64,000 nucleotides of DNA from contig QHVH01000003.1 of assembly GCA_003222245.1 (NCBI GenBank), positions 1 to 64,000 of the forward strand, written 5' to 3'. Of this stretch, positions 24,955 through 33,994 are shown in pieces. The stretch is from Blastocatellia bacterium AA13. Its GTDB lineage: Bacteria > Acidobacteriota > Blastocatellia > UBA7656. Both the position numbers and the translations under genes were made by a program. The notes beneath the pieces were generated by a model. That model saw only the letters and a list, made by a program, of their open reading frames with translations, searched no databases and had not been told where the DNA came from. The first letter of the stretch is position 1; every line of letters starts with the position of its first letter.

Positions 24955-26760
24955 TTAGCCGCCCGTCTCCGCGATTGCGGGATCGGTCTGCATTATGAAA
25001 TCCGTCTTAGCGCCCGGCACGCTGTACTCATAAGGTCCGTGATGCACCACCGGCTCGTGCCCTCCGAAGTTGTCATGGGGCGGCGGCGAAGGAACAGTCC
25101 ACTCGAGCGAAGTCGCTTCCCACGGATTTACGCTCGCCTTCTTGCCCTTATACATACTCCAAACGAGGTTCGCGAAGAACAGTATCTGAACCGCGGCGGT
25201 GAAGAATGCCGCATACGAGACGAACTTCGTAACGGGCACTATCCCTTTAAGAAATTCAAAGCCTTCGCCGGTAACTTCATTCCAATGGAACGCGTATCTT
25301 CGAGGCGCTCCGGCGATTCCCATGATGTGCATCGGAATGAAGATCGCGTTTACGCCGATGAATGTAAGCCAGAAATGCACCTTGCCGATCCCTTCGCCCA
25401 TCATCCTGCCGAACATCTTCGGGAACCAGTAGTAGGTTCCGGCGAACATACCGAAGATCGCCGCCACTCCCATAATCATGTGAAAGTGGCCGACTACGAA
25501 GTACGTATCGTGCAGTTGAAGATCGAGCGAAGTCTGGCCGAGGAACATTCCGGTAACGCCGCCGGAGACGAACAGCGATACGAAGCCTATCGAGAACAGC
25601 ATCGCGGTAGTGAAGCGAATTCGCGCGCCCCACAGCGTTCCAAGCCAGTTGAAGGTCTTGATCGCGGATGGAACTCCGATAGTGAGGGTGACCAGCGAGA
25701 ACATCATACCGGTCCGCGGGTCCATTCCGCTGATAAACATATGATGGCCCCACACGAAGAAGCCAAGGAGCCCGATCGCGAATATCGCGTACACCATCGC
25801 GCGATATCCGAAAATCGGCTTTCGCGCGAACGTCGCAAGGATGTGCGACGTTGCGCCCATGCCGGGCAGGATCGCGATATAGACTTCCGGATGTCCAAAG
25901 AACCAGAACAGGTGCTGCCACATGATAGGCGAGCCGCCCGCGTGTTCAGTTATTAGCTTGTCGTTGACAAAGAGGTTGGCCGGAATGAAGAAGCTCGTAC
26001 CGGCTAGGTGGTCAAGGAGCAGCAACACACCGCCCGCGAGCAGCACCGGAAACGATAGCAACGCCAGCACGGCGGTTGTGAACCAGCCCCAGCACGACAG
26101 CGGCAACCGCATAAGCGACATGCCCTTGGCCCGCATGTTCAGCATCGTCGTAATGAAATTGAGCGCGCCCAGAAGCGATGCTATGCAGAAGATCGCGATG
26201 CTGATGATCCATAGAACCACTCCGTAGGTCTGCCCTTTCTGTCCGGATGCTTCGCCCAATGCGCTGAGCGGCGCGTAACCCGTCCATCCGCCAATAGGGC
26301 CGACCACTCCCGATTCAACAAAGATCGCGCCGATCATTACGAGAAGCGCTACGAAAGTTGTCCAGAACGAAAGCATGTTCAGTACGGGGAAAGCCATGTC
26401 GGCGGCCCCGATCTGAATCGGCAGGAAATAGTTTCCAAATCCTCCCTGCGGAGCAGTGGTGAGCACGAAGAACACCATAATGGTGCCGTGCATCGTGACC
26501 AGCGAGAGATAGAGCTCGGGTGAGATGGTTCCATCGGCCGCGCCAATCGGAAAGATGCTCTTCAGGAAACCGAACTGATGACCCGGCCAGCCAAGCTGGA
26601 GACGCATCAGCACCGACATCACCAGTCCGATGATCACCGAAAATATCGCCAGGAAATAGTACTGAATTCCTATCACCTTGTGATCGACGCTGAAAATGTA
26701 TTTCTTTATGAAGCCGGTAGGCGGATGATGCGCGTGAACCGCAACCTCATGCTCTGCCAT
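24955..26760 (-). CDS. ctaD: Cytochrome c oxidase subunit I
   Basis: 601 residues, twelve or more helices. Haem a/a3 and CuB ligands are visible in HGTIMVFFVLT, FFGHPEVYIAILPGMG (the His-Glu-Val-Tyr motif with the crosslinked Tyr and proton-channel Glu) and GHFHMIMGVAAIFG. The VWGHHMFISGMD segment holds the two CuB histidines. These fit an A-family aa3-type proton-pumping oxidase. The C-terminus (about 540-601) is polar with HDNFGGHEPVVHHG. It follows ctaC at 73 nt. Confidence 0.98.
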   Translation of the reverse strand: MAEHEVAVHAHHPPTGFIKKYIFSVDHKVIGIQYYFLAIFSVIIGLVMSVLMRLQLGWPGHQFGFLKSIFPIGAADGTISPELYLSLVTMHGTIMVFFVLTTAPQGGFGNYFLPIQIGAADMAFPVLNMLSFWTTFVALLVMIGAIFVESGVVGPIGGWTGYAPLSALGEASGQKGQTYGVVLWIISIAIFCIASLLGALNFITTMLNMRAKGMSLMRLPLSCWGWFTTAVLALLSFPVLLAGGVLLLLDHLAGTSFFIPANLFVNDKLITEHAGGSPIMWQHLFWFFGHPEVYIAILPGMGATSHILATFARKPIFGYRAMVYAIFAIGLLGFFVWGHHMFISGMDPRTGMMFSLVTLTIGVPSAIKTFNWLGTLWGARIRFTTAMLFSIGFVSLFVSGGVTGMFLGQTSLDLQLHDTYFVVGHFHMIMGVAAIFGMFAGTYYWFPKMFGRMMGEGIGKVHFWLTFIGVNAIFIPMHIMGIAGAPRRYAFHWNEVTGEGFEFLKGIVPVTKFVSYAAFFTAAVQILFFANLVWSMYKGKKASVNPWEATSLEWTVPSPPPHDNFGGHEPVVHHGPYEYSVPGAKTDFIMQTDPAIAETGG

Positions 26761-26833
26761 AACTATTTATCTCCCGTGAATCTTATCCGACTCTCTTCTC
26801 TCGATCGTGGCCGACGGCGCGTTCGCTCTCCCA

Positions 26834-27628
26834 TTATTTTCCAACGCCCTTATCCTTCAGCCACTTTTCAAAATCGTCCGCGGACAGCACGTCCATATAG
26901 CTCTTCATTTTGTAGTGACCGGCTCCGCATAGCTCCGCGCACGCCAGTTCATAATGCCCAACAACCTGCGGCGTGAAGTGAACCCTGATCGACATACCCG
27001 GCACGAGATCCTGCTTGAACCTGAGGTTGGGCACGAAGAAGCTATGTATCACGTCTTTGGATTTCAAAATCAATTGAACGGGTCTGTTCGCAGGAACGGT
27101 GATGGTCGACGTGACTATGTCGTCCTTGGCCGCCGGATCCTTAGAATCGAGACCGAGCGGATTTCCATTCGAGTCGCTCATTTGAAGAGGATCGAGCTTG
27201 CCGAACGTGTCGTCCGCGCCGGCGTAGCGGAAGTTCCAGGCGAACTGTTGGGCGGTCACCTCAATCGTGAGCGCATTCGGCGGAGCTTCGTGAAAGTGCA
27301 AGCTCGCCCAAACCTGCTGGCCGAGTATTCCAAGAGTCACAAAGACCGCGGCGGTTATGGTCGTCCACGTCACTTCGAGCTTGTTGCTACCGTGGGAGTA
27401 AGTAGCGTCGCCCTTCCTGCTGCTGCCGAACTGAAAGACCACAAAGCCCAATGCGACCTGCGCCAGCACGAACACGATCGCCACAACGACAAGCGTGAGC
27501 ATGAACTGGTTGTCCACCAGTTGTCCGTGCTCGGTGATCGAAGGCGGAAACCACCATTTGTGAACCGCAAACATCGCCACTGCCGCGATCGTAATGATCC
27601 AAAGCAGCAGACCGAGAGCTTTGCCCAT
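26834..27628 (-). CDS. ctaC: Cytochrome c oxidase subunit II
   Basis: 264 residues. Two N-terminal transmembrane helices precede the periplasmic CuA domain. CuA ligands are His in VIHSFFVP and the C...C.H..M pattern in CAELCGAGHYKM. There is no fused cytochrome c, and no CxxCH in the protein. It receives electrons from a c-type cytochrome, most likely one made by this cluster. A ~35-residue insertion (LDPLQMSDSNGNPLGLDSKD) sits ahead of the last strands. Confidence 0.96.
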   Translation of the reverse strand: MGKALGLLLWIITIAAVAMFAVHKWWFPPSITEHGQLVDNQFMLTLVVVAIVFVLAQVALGFVVFQFGSSRKGDATYSHGSNKLEVTWTTITAAVFVTLGILGQQVWASLHFHEAPPNALTIEVTAQQFAWNFRYAGADDTFGKLDPLQMSDSNGNPLGLDSKDPAAKDDIVTSTITVPANRPVQLILKSKDVIHSFFVPNLRFKQDLVPGMSIRVHFTPQVVGHYELACAELCGAGHYKMKSYMDVLSADDFEKWLKDKGVGK

Positions 27629-27642
27629 ATAGTCTCCTCAAC

Positions 27643-28560
27643 TCACAATCGATTCAGCACCATCAATCCAAAGAGGGCAGGCAGATATAAGACCGACGCG
27701 AGCAACAGCCGGCGTGCCTGCCATTTTGTTCTCACCACCGCCGCCCGAACGCTGTAGTACAGGAGCATGCTCCCAAGCACGATGGCCCCGTACAGATAAA
27801 CGCTTCCCGCGACGTGAACCAGCGCGGGCAGCAGGCTAATCGGGAGCAGAGCCAACGCGTAGATCACGATCTGCTGGCCGGTAACCCTGCAATCCGGTTC
27901 GATAACCGGCAGCATCTTTATTCCGGCCCGCGAGTAGTCATCTCTGTACATCCAGGCGATCGCGAGAAAGTGCGGGAATTGCCAGAGAAACAAAATCGCG
28001 AAGAGAACCCAGGCCTCAATGCCCATCTCGCCTCGGGCGGCAACCCATCCTATGAATGGCGGCATCGCGCCCGGTATCGCTCCAACAACCGTCGAGAGCG
28101 ATGTCCGAGTCTTCAGCGGAGTATATAGAAAGAGGTAGCTGGCCAGAGTGAACACGCCGAGCGCGGCCGTCAGCGGATTGATAGCCAGCGCCAGATAGAC
28201 AGTTGCGATCACGCATAGCGCGGTTCCAAATAGAAGCGCCCGTGCGGGCGAGAGCTTGCCGGAGGGCAATGGTCTGGATTCCGTTCTATGCATCAACCCG
28301 TCGAGCTCACGTTCGATGTACTGGTTCAGCGCGCTGATACCCGAGCATAAGAGCGCAATCGCAACCGAGAGATTCCCAAGATCACCATACTTCATCGCGC
28401 CTTTCGAGCCCAGGCAAAAGCCCGCGGCGGCCGTAAGCACGACCAGCATCGTAATGCGAGGCTTGGTCAACTCGAGATATGCCGTCGCCAAATCGCGTCC
28501 ACTCGCGGCAGCGACTGACGCGGGAGCATCGATTCCGGAGCTGACTGAAGTTGAATTCAT
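27643..28560 (-). CDS. ctaB: Protoheme IX farnesyltransferase (heme O synthase)
   Basis: 305 residues, about nine helices. The UbiA-family aspartate motifs are changed as usual for CtaB: NQYIERELDGLMHRTESRPLP and YRDDYSRAGIKMLP. It adds a farnesyl group to haem B to make haem O. It stands 21 nt after ctaA and 14 nt before ctaC in transcription order, so the haem A pathway is co-expressed with the oxidase. Confidence 0.96.
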   Translation of the reverse strand: MNSTSVSSGIDAPASVAAASGRDLATAYLELTKPRITMLVVLTAAAGFCLGSKGAMKYGDLGNLSVAIALLCSGISALNQYIERELDGLMHRTESRPLPSGKLSPARALLFGTALCVIATVYLALAINPLTAALGVFTLASYLFLYTPLKTRTSLSTVVGAIPGAMPPFIGWVAARGEMGIEAWVLFAILFLWQFPHFLAIAWMYRDDYSRAGIKMLPVIEPDCRVTGQQIVIYALALLPISLLPALVHVAGSVYLYGAIVLGSMLLYYSVRAAVVRTKWQARRLLLASVLYLPALFGLMVLNRL

Positions 28561-28581
28561 GACTTAACCAAAAACCGTGCG

Positions 28582-29511
28582 TCACTCGGCCAGGGCGCGC
28601 GAACGGAGCTCGAATTGCTCGGATCGCGAGGCCAGAATCTGATTGCTTCGCATCGCGAGCGTCAATACAGCCGCGAGCGTGAGCGCGCCCACTACGACGT
28701 GGGCAACCGTAAGCGAAACCATCGGTTCCAGCGGCTGGGCTTCGGCGGTCGATCTGACTCGAGCTACATACGCGGAAATTCCAAGCATTATCTGCGCAAT
28801 CAAAAGACCGAACGCCAACAGAGCCGGCTTCCGAAGATATGCGTAATCGCCATGATCCCGAAGCGTGCGCGCCGTAGTCACGGCAATCAATATCGTTACA
28901 ACGACTGCGCCGGCGACGTGTGGAGTAATTCCGAAAGCGCCGTGTCGGAAGCCCGCTCCTAATACAAGCTGAACGAGGACGGCTCCGACCGTAGTCGCGG
29001 ACAGCTTGGCGAGTCCAATGCCTTCTGCATCCGTTCTCGATTGAGCCGCGGTGTTCCAACTTCGCGAAGTAACGATCGCGATTGCTACGACCAGAACAAA
29101 GAAGCTTTGCGCTATCAAAGCGTGCGGCACGGCGATCTCAGCCTTATGGGCTGGAAACAGGACCCGCAGGCCTCCAATCATTGCTTGAAGAATCACGCCG
29201 CATAACGCAATTGACGATAGCATTCGGAGCCGCTTCGAAGCCGACTTGCTGAGCCACACGGCCGCGGTAAAACCGGCGGTGAGAAAGCCCACAGCGCCGG
29301 CTATGACCCTGTGCGAGAACTCGAAGCGTACATTCGCCTTGAATTGATCGGAGCCGATCAGCCAGCGTCCGAATGATAACGGCCAGTCCGGAACCGAGTC
29401 GCCTGCTTCGTTGCTGGTTACAAGCGCTCCCGCGACCAGCAGCACGACCGTCGCGCAGGCCAGCGCCGCCGCCGCCCTATGCAACCCCTTGTTTACTCTT
29501 GCCGCTGTCAT
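28582..29511 (-). CDS. ctaA: Heme A synthase
   Basis: 309 residues with eight helices in two related halves. Conserved His residues lie in FEFSHRVIAG, FPAHKAEIAVPHALIAQSFF, HVAGAVVVTI and VAHVVVGALTL. CtaA oxidises haem O to haem A. The first extracellular loop carries SNEAGDSVPDWPLSFGRWL, the usual Asp/Pro/Trp motif. No CxxxxxC disulfide pair, seen in some family members, is apparent. Confidence 0.93.
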   Translation of the reverse strand: MTAARVNKGLHRAAAALACATVVLLVAGALVTSNEAGDSVPDWPLSFGRWLIGSDQFKANVRFEFSHRVIAGAVGFLTAGFTAAVWLSKSASKRLRMLSSIALCGVILQAMIGGLRVLFPAHKAEIAVPHALIAQSFFVLVVAIAIVTSRSWNTAAQSRTDAEGIGLAKLSATTVGAVLVQLVLGAGFRHGAFGITPHVAGAVVVTILIAVTTARTLRDHGDYAYLRKPALLAFGLLIAQIMLGISAYVARVRSTAEAQPLEPMVSLTVAHVVVGALTLAAVLTLAMRSNQILASRSEQFELRSRALAE

Positions 29512-29587
29512 TCTTATAGCTGCCTTTTAGCTGCTCGCTTTTATCGCGCTTGCGCTGCTCGTTTATAGACTCAGGAAAGTCCGTTTC

Positions 29588-30418
29588 TTACGGAAGAACC
29601 ACTGTGGCCATGTTCATCGACGTAGGCAGATACGCCGTCTTAGCGTTATAAGTAACGTCCTGCGTCACCGATCCTTTTGCAGTCACCTTGATCTTTTGAG
29701 TCTGCTCGCCGAGATCTTCGTGCCACGTCACCAACGTGTAGTCGCCCGGAGGAACATTCTTGATCGTAAAGGAGCCGTCCTTTCCGCTCACCGCATAAAA
29801 GGAATGTCCAAGCACGCCTATGTAGGCGGTCATCCAGGGATGGACATTGCACTTCACTTTGATCAGGGTCTCCGGCCTCGAAAAGCTCTTGTCTTTGGCC
29901 CCGCTTCCCGGCGCCTGGGATTCATTCCACTCCTGATTCTTTGTCGGCGTGGGATGAATATTGTGAGTGGTAGCGTCGCTGTTCGTAATCTTGATGTCCT
30001 GCTTTGCCTGCACGCCGAGAACATGCGGGTTATAGCGGCAGCCCCTCTGATCGAGCTCCGCGGATTCCGAAGGGACCGGGTATTCGTACTTGTCCGCCGG
30101 ACCGCCCTTCAAATACACGAACACATTTTGCACCTTTCCATCGCTGACCATGTAAGTCTCCGTCTGCGGATTCGAATTGGCCTCTCCGCATTTGGCGTCC
30201 TGGCCCATGTCGATTCGCTTCGGAGCGGGCGCAGCGCCGGTCAGCATGATCTTTCCGGTAACCGTGCCCTCGTCGCCGTTCGATTTGTAAGCGGGCTTCT
30301 TCGTCTCTTCGGTCTTATCGCTCTCATCCGCTGCTTTTTTCTTCTTGGGACCGCACGCGACTATCAAAAATGCCGCCATGAATATGGCCATCCACAATAT
30401 CATAATGCGCTTTAACAT
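29588..30418 (-). CDS. Lipoprotein with blue-copper-like and carboxypeptidase-regulatory domains
   Basis: 276 residues. A lipobox (AFLIVACG) puts Cys at about residue 22, after which come a lysine-rich linker and a copper-binding-like beta domain. TTHNIHPT gives a histidine and CNVHPWM gives Cys, His and Met, the ligand pattern of type 1 copper proteins. The tail VSGKDGSFTIKNVPPGDYTLVTWHE is a carboxypeptidase-regulatory-type fold. It sits between the octaheme cytochrome and ctaA genes, so it could carry electrons from the cytochrome complex to the oxidase or deliver copper. The electron-carrier idea is inference. Confidence 0.75.
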   Translation of the reverse strand: MLKRIMILWMAIFMAAFLIVACGPKKKKAADESDKTEETKKPAYKSNGDEGTVTGKIMLTGAAPAPKRIDMGQDAKCGEANSNPQTETYMVSDGKVQNVFVYLKGGPADKYEYPVPSESAELDQRGCRYNPHVLGVQAKQDIKITNSDATTHNIHPTPTKNQEWNESQAPGSGAKDKSFSRPETLIKVKCNVHPWMTAYIGVLGHSFYAVSGKDGSFTIKNVPPGDYTLVTWHEDLGEQTQKIKVTAKGSVTQDVTYNAKTAYLPTSMNMATVVLP

Positions 30419-30493
30419 TGTTCTCTCCTTCTATAAAGACCGCTACGAAGACCCGCTGAAACGCCGGTGATACGTTCGACTCGGCGACGAACA

Positions 30494-33400
30494 TCAACCT
30501 CCGGCCTTAGTCATTGCGTGATCGGCAGCGGGACGGCGAATCCATGCCGTGGACTTCGGCGCCGGGGTCGGCGTTCCGGATGTCGCCGCGCTTGCGCTGC
30601 TGCTCAGACGCCTCTGCTCGTCCGGAGTAATTTGGAACATATACCGGACCAGCAGCCGCGGGTGGTCTTTGTCATAAGCTTGAAAGTCCGGCGGCAGCGC
30701 TCCGTTCAACACCCAGCGATCCGTCTGCGCGTCGTGCTTGAACAGACCCGACGGCATTGAGGTTCCCGGACTGATCAAGGCTGGATCGAGCAACCATCGC
30801 CGAGTCCACTCAGGTTTCAACCTCTCTCGGGCGAGCAGGAAGTTGGGCGCCGTGGCGCGAGCATCATGAGCGGCATCGCCCGTCATATGACACTTGAGAC
30901 AGGGCGCGGCCGGCGAGGTGAATAGCGCTCGCCCCAGCGTCTGCTCTTCTGTAGTCAACGGATCGAGCTTCTCCGGAATGTACGGCTGTGTTTGCGACGA
31001 GGCCCCCATAAAGAAATTCACGAGAGCCTGCAGCTCGTTAGGCGAGAAGTTGAAGGTCGGCATTCGCACCCGTAGATACTGCCGCACCCCGTTTCGATTC
31101 GCGCCCGGTTGACCTGGAAGAGCTTCGCTCGCCTCCCCGCCGGCGGCTCCCGCGCCCTTGGCCGCCGTGCTCTTTGCAGCCGCGGCGCCGCCGCCGGTCT
31201 CACCGCCGGACAACGATGGGTCTTTCAGGAATCGCAACAGCCATTCAGGATTGACTCGCGCGCCTTCGCTCGTGATTCGAGGAGGCAATTGTTCCTTGGC
31301 GTCTCCGGCATACATGCTCAGACCCATCAAGATCGAGTCCTGACCGATGAGCACATTGTGGCAGCCCATGCAGTTGTACTTCTTCACCACCCACCAGCCG
31401 TTTTGCACATCCTTCTGCCCGCCTTCCGGCTCGTAGCGAATCGACGTCGGCAATGTCGACTCCACGCTTCCAAGCAGAAACGTAGTCAACGCGGTGATGT
31501 CCTTTTTCTCGAGAAAGATGTTAGGCATCTTGAGCCGATCTTCGTGCGTTTTCTCTTTACCGAGATCGTAGATAGACGGGCTGGCCAGCTTCCGTTCAAA
31601 GAAACCCTTGTGGTTGTACCAGGGTTCCGGCGTTTCCGTCTGCGATAGCGGATCGTGACTCGCCTTGGCATCGTGCGTGAGAGCCGCGAAATCGAGCCGC
31701 TCTATGGGCTTGCTCCCTTCCTTGGTCAGCTCGGTTCCAATCCTCTGCTCTTCTTCGAGCCCGCGAATCTCGTGACAGCCCGCGCAGCCGTATGTTCGAA
31801 CCAGCTTCTCGCCTCTTGCCTTGAGCGAGACATCTTCCATATACGGTGCGGGAGCCAACTGATAATCGCGGCCTTTTTGAGTCATCAGGAATGTAGCGAT
31901 GTCTCGCGCATCGGCCTCCGACAGCCTGAAATTCGGCATCACGGTCATGTTTTGGATCTGCAGCTCGCGACCGTCTATCGGGCTTCTCGAGTGATCCGCG
32001 TCGAAGACGAACGGCAAGTTCTTCTTCTTGTAATCGTCGGGGGTGAGATCACGCTTAAGACTCGGGGAGTAGGGCGCGGTTCGCTGCCGCGGATTGTGAA
32101 TCCAGCGAACTATGTAGTCGTAGTTGGCCTTTTCACCAACGCGAGAAAGATCGGCGGCAAAAGTTCCGCCTACACGGCCATCCGCCTCGCCTACCAGCTT
32201 GCCGTCAATTGAGTGACAGGCAAGGCAACCCAGAGACTTGAACAGCTCGCGTCCATGGTTAGCGTCGCCCAACGCCTGTTTTGGAAGCGCGGGTCCGTCG
32301 ATCGCCGACTGCCACAAGAAGGCGGAGATTGCCTGGATTTCGTCGTCATCCAGTCTGAAAGCCGGCATCTTGGTTCCCGGCCGAAACGCCTGCGGATCGC
32401 GAAGCCACATCGGAACCCAATCGCGTTTCAACTTCAGCTTGACCTCTTTGAGGTTCGGGCCGACTTTTTTCTGATCCTGCATCAGGTACTTCGACTGGAT
32501 ATCGAGTTGATCTATCTTGGCTTCAACCTGGCTGATCGTCTGCCTGAGCGAATCGGCCTTGTGTAGGAGTGATTTGGCCTGCTCGTCGTCGCTCGCGTCT
32601 TCGGCGCCTTTCGTCACGAGTTTGATCTCGCGCCGCCTTGCGTCAGCTTCCATCTCGAGCTGCTTGATGTTTTGTCGCGCGCTGGCAAGCGCATCGGTCT
32701 CGCGATCAAAGCCCTCGTAGCGATGGCATCCCATGCAGCCCCGGTTGGCGAAGAGATCCTTGCCCGCGTTCAGAACATCAGCTCCAGGAACCACTCGATC
32801 GCGGTCGTGACACTGATTGCATCCGGCTTGCACGTTCTCTTTGTAATACATCGGCCACAGCCAGTGTTCGTAGCGACCGTGCCCTCTTTCAACCGAAGTC
32901 GTAGCGCGGCCGTTGCCGCCATGGCAGGTCGAGCACCCGAATCGCTCCGGATCGTGAGTCTTCAACAGATCCTTGTCCGGGTGCGAGACAAATGCCGCTT
33001 CGCCTCCCATCGCTCTCTTCGTGAGAACGAGAGGCTCGCGTATTCCAAGGTGGCAAGACTCGCAACGGTCGACGACGTTGGCTTCCGCGAGATTGATCTG
33101 CTTGATGTCGAATTTGAAATCATCCGTGTACTTCTTCTTGAGTCCATTTATCTGCTGCAGGCTCAGGCCGACCATGTTCTCCTGAACATAGGATTCGAGC
33201 TTCTTTCGAATGTCGGTCTCTTTCTTGGTCGCTTCGACGCGCTCGGCGGAGAGCTTCGCTTTCTGCTCTCTCAAATTGTTGTAGAGGTCTTCGAGCTGAC
33301 CGAAGTTATAGCTCTTTGTTTCGGTGGCGTCCGATCCTTTGACCGTATGCAGATCGAACTTTTTCGGCTCAGCCTTCACATCCTCAATCTTCTCACGAAG

Positions 33401-33865
33401 AGATCGCTTTGCGCTTTCGCTGTCCGAGATTTCGAGCTGATAGGTGATCGCGCCGATCTGGGCGCGCTTGTCCTGGAATGGAGGCGTGACGTCGTTGAGC
33501 TGAACGCCGGTGAAGTTGATATCGGAGTCGATCTCTTTTACCCGGTCGGCGGATTCAGCGTGGGCATCGGCGGCCTCTTGCTCGAGGGACTTGTACTCGT
33601 CGCTTTCCTTGAGCTCCTTTTCTGTCTTTTCAGCCCTTGGAGCTATCGTATCCAGATAGTCGGTGTAGGCGGCGACGAAATCCTTCTGATACCCCTTCCA
33701 CGGACGCTGGCCGAGCAACTCATCGTAGAGCGACCAGATCAGCGAAATCACCATAAGCAACGAGAATATGAGCAGAAGCCCGCTCATCGAGCTCTCGGTG
33801 ATCGGATCGGGCTCGGGTGTCTCTACTCTCTTTTCAAGCTGCTCGCTTTCGGTGTTATCTGCCAT
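30494..33865 (-). CDS. Octaheme c-type cytochrome of the bc complex
   Basis: The start MADNTESEQ at 33865 has GGGAG 7 nt upstream, giving 1123 residues. One transmembrane segment near the N-terminus (about 30-47: LLLIFSLLMVISLIWSL) anchors it. A long charged coiled-coil follows (about 80-250), then eight CxxCH haem-binding motifs: CESCH, CSTCH, CNQCH, CMGCH, CLACH, CAGCH, CMGCH and CLKCH. The coiled-coil before and inside the haem part (another at about 400-480) and an Ala/Gly-rich linker make it unusually long. It is preceded by cytochrome b and Rieske genes, so it probably takes the place of cytochrome c1 and the soluble cytochrome c. The 33866-33901 region upstream has a direct duplication of GCGCTGGAAT. 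Confidence 0.9.
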   Translation of the reverse strand: MADNTESEQLEKRVETPEPDPITESSMSGLLLIFSLLMVISLIWSLYDELLGQRPWKGYQKDFVAAYTDYLDTIAPRAEKTEKELKESDEYKSLEQEAADAHAESADRVKEIDSDINFTGVQLNDVTPPFQDKRAQIGAITYQLEISDSESAKRSLREKIEDVKAEPKKFDLHTVKGSDATETKSYNFGQLEDLYNNLREQKAKLSAERVEATKKETDIRKKLESYVQENMVGLSLQQINGLKKKYTDDFKFDIKQINLAEANVVDRCESCHLGIREPLVLTKRAMGGEAAFVSHPDKDLLKTHDPERFGCSTCHGGNGRATTSVERGHGRYEHWLWPMYYKENVQAGCNQCHDRDRVVPGADVLNAGKDLFANRGCMGCHRYEGFDRETDALASARQNIKQLEMEADARRREIKLVTKGAEDASDDEQAKSLLHKADSLRQTISQVEAKIDQLDIQSKYLMQDQKKVGPNLKEVKLKLKRDWVPMWLRDPQAFRPGTKMPAFRLDDDEIQAISAFLWQSAIDGPALPKQALGDANHGRELFKSLGCLACHSIDGKLVGEADGRVGGTFAADLSRVGEKANYDYIVRWIHNPRQRTAPYSPSLKRDLTPDDYKKKNLPFVFDADHSRSPIDGRELQIQNMTVMPNFRLSEADARDIATFLMTQKGRDYQLAPAPYMEDVSLKARGEKLVRTYGCAGCHEIRGLEEEQRIGTELTKEGSKPIERLDFAALTHDAKASHDPLSQTETPEPWYNHKGFFERKLASPSIYDLGKEKTHEDRLKMPNIFLEKKDITALTTFLLGSVESTLPTSIRYEPEGGQKDVQNGWWVVKKYNCMGCHNVLIGQDSILMGLSMYAGDAKEQLPPRITSEGARVNPEWLLRFLKDPSLSGGETGGGAAAAKSTAAKGAGAAGGEASEALPGQPGANRNGVRQYLRVRMPTFNFSPNELQALVNFFMGASSQTQPYIPEKLDPLTTEEQTLGRALFTSPAAPCLKCHMTGDAAHDARATAPNFLLARERLKPEWTRRWLLDPALISPGTSMPSGLFKHDAQTDRWVLNGALPPDFQAYDKDHPRLLVRYMFQITPDEQRRLSSSASAATSGTPTPAPKSTAWIRRPAADHAMTKAGG

Positions 33866-33922
33866 CTTCATCTCCCGGACATCATTATTCCAGCGCTCCA
33901 TTCCAGCGCTTCGCGGTCAACC

Positions 33923-33994
33923 CATATTTCACGCTCAACTCATATTTCACGCTCAACTCATATTTCACGCTCAACTCATATTTCACGCTCAACT
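33923..33994. repeat. Four tandem 18-bp repeats at the cytochrome b / cytochrome c junction
   Basis: Four exact copies of CATATTTCACGCTCAACT lie between the subunit IV gene and the octaheme cytochrome gene. The last base of the fourth copy is part of the stop codon of subunit IV. On the coding (minus) strand each unit contains ATATGAG, an ATG with a TGA overlapping it, so the stop-codon context of the gene seems to have been copied. There is no obvious ribosome-binding site in a unit. They may be slippage products, or they may affect translation or mRNA stability in the operon. Confidence 0.85.
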
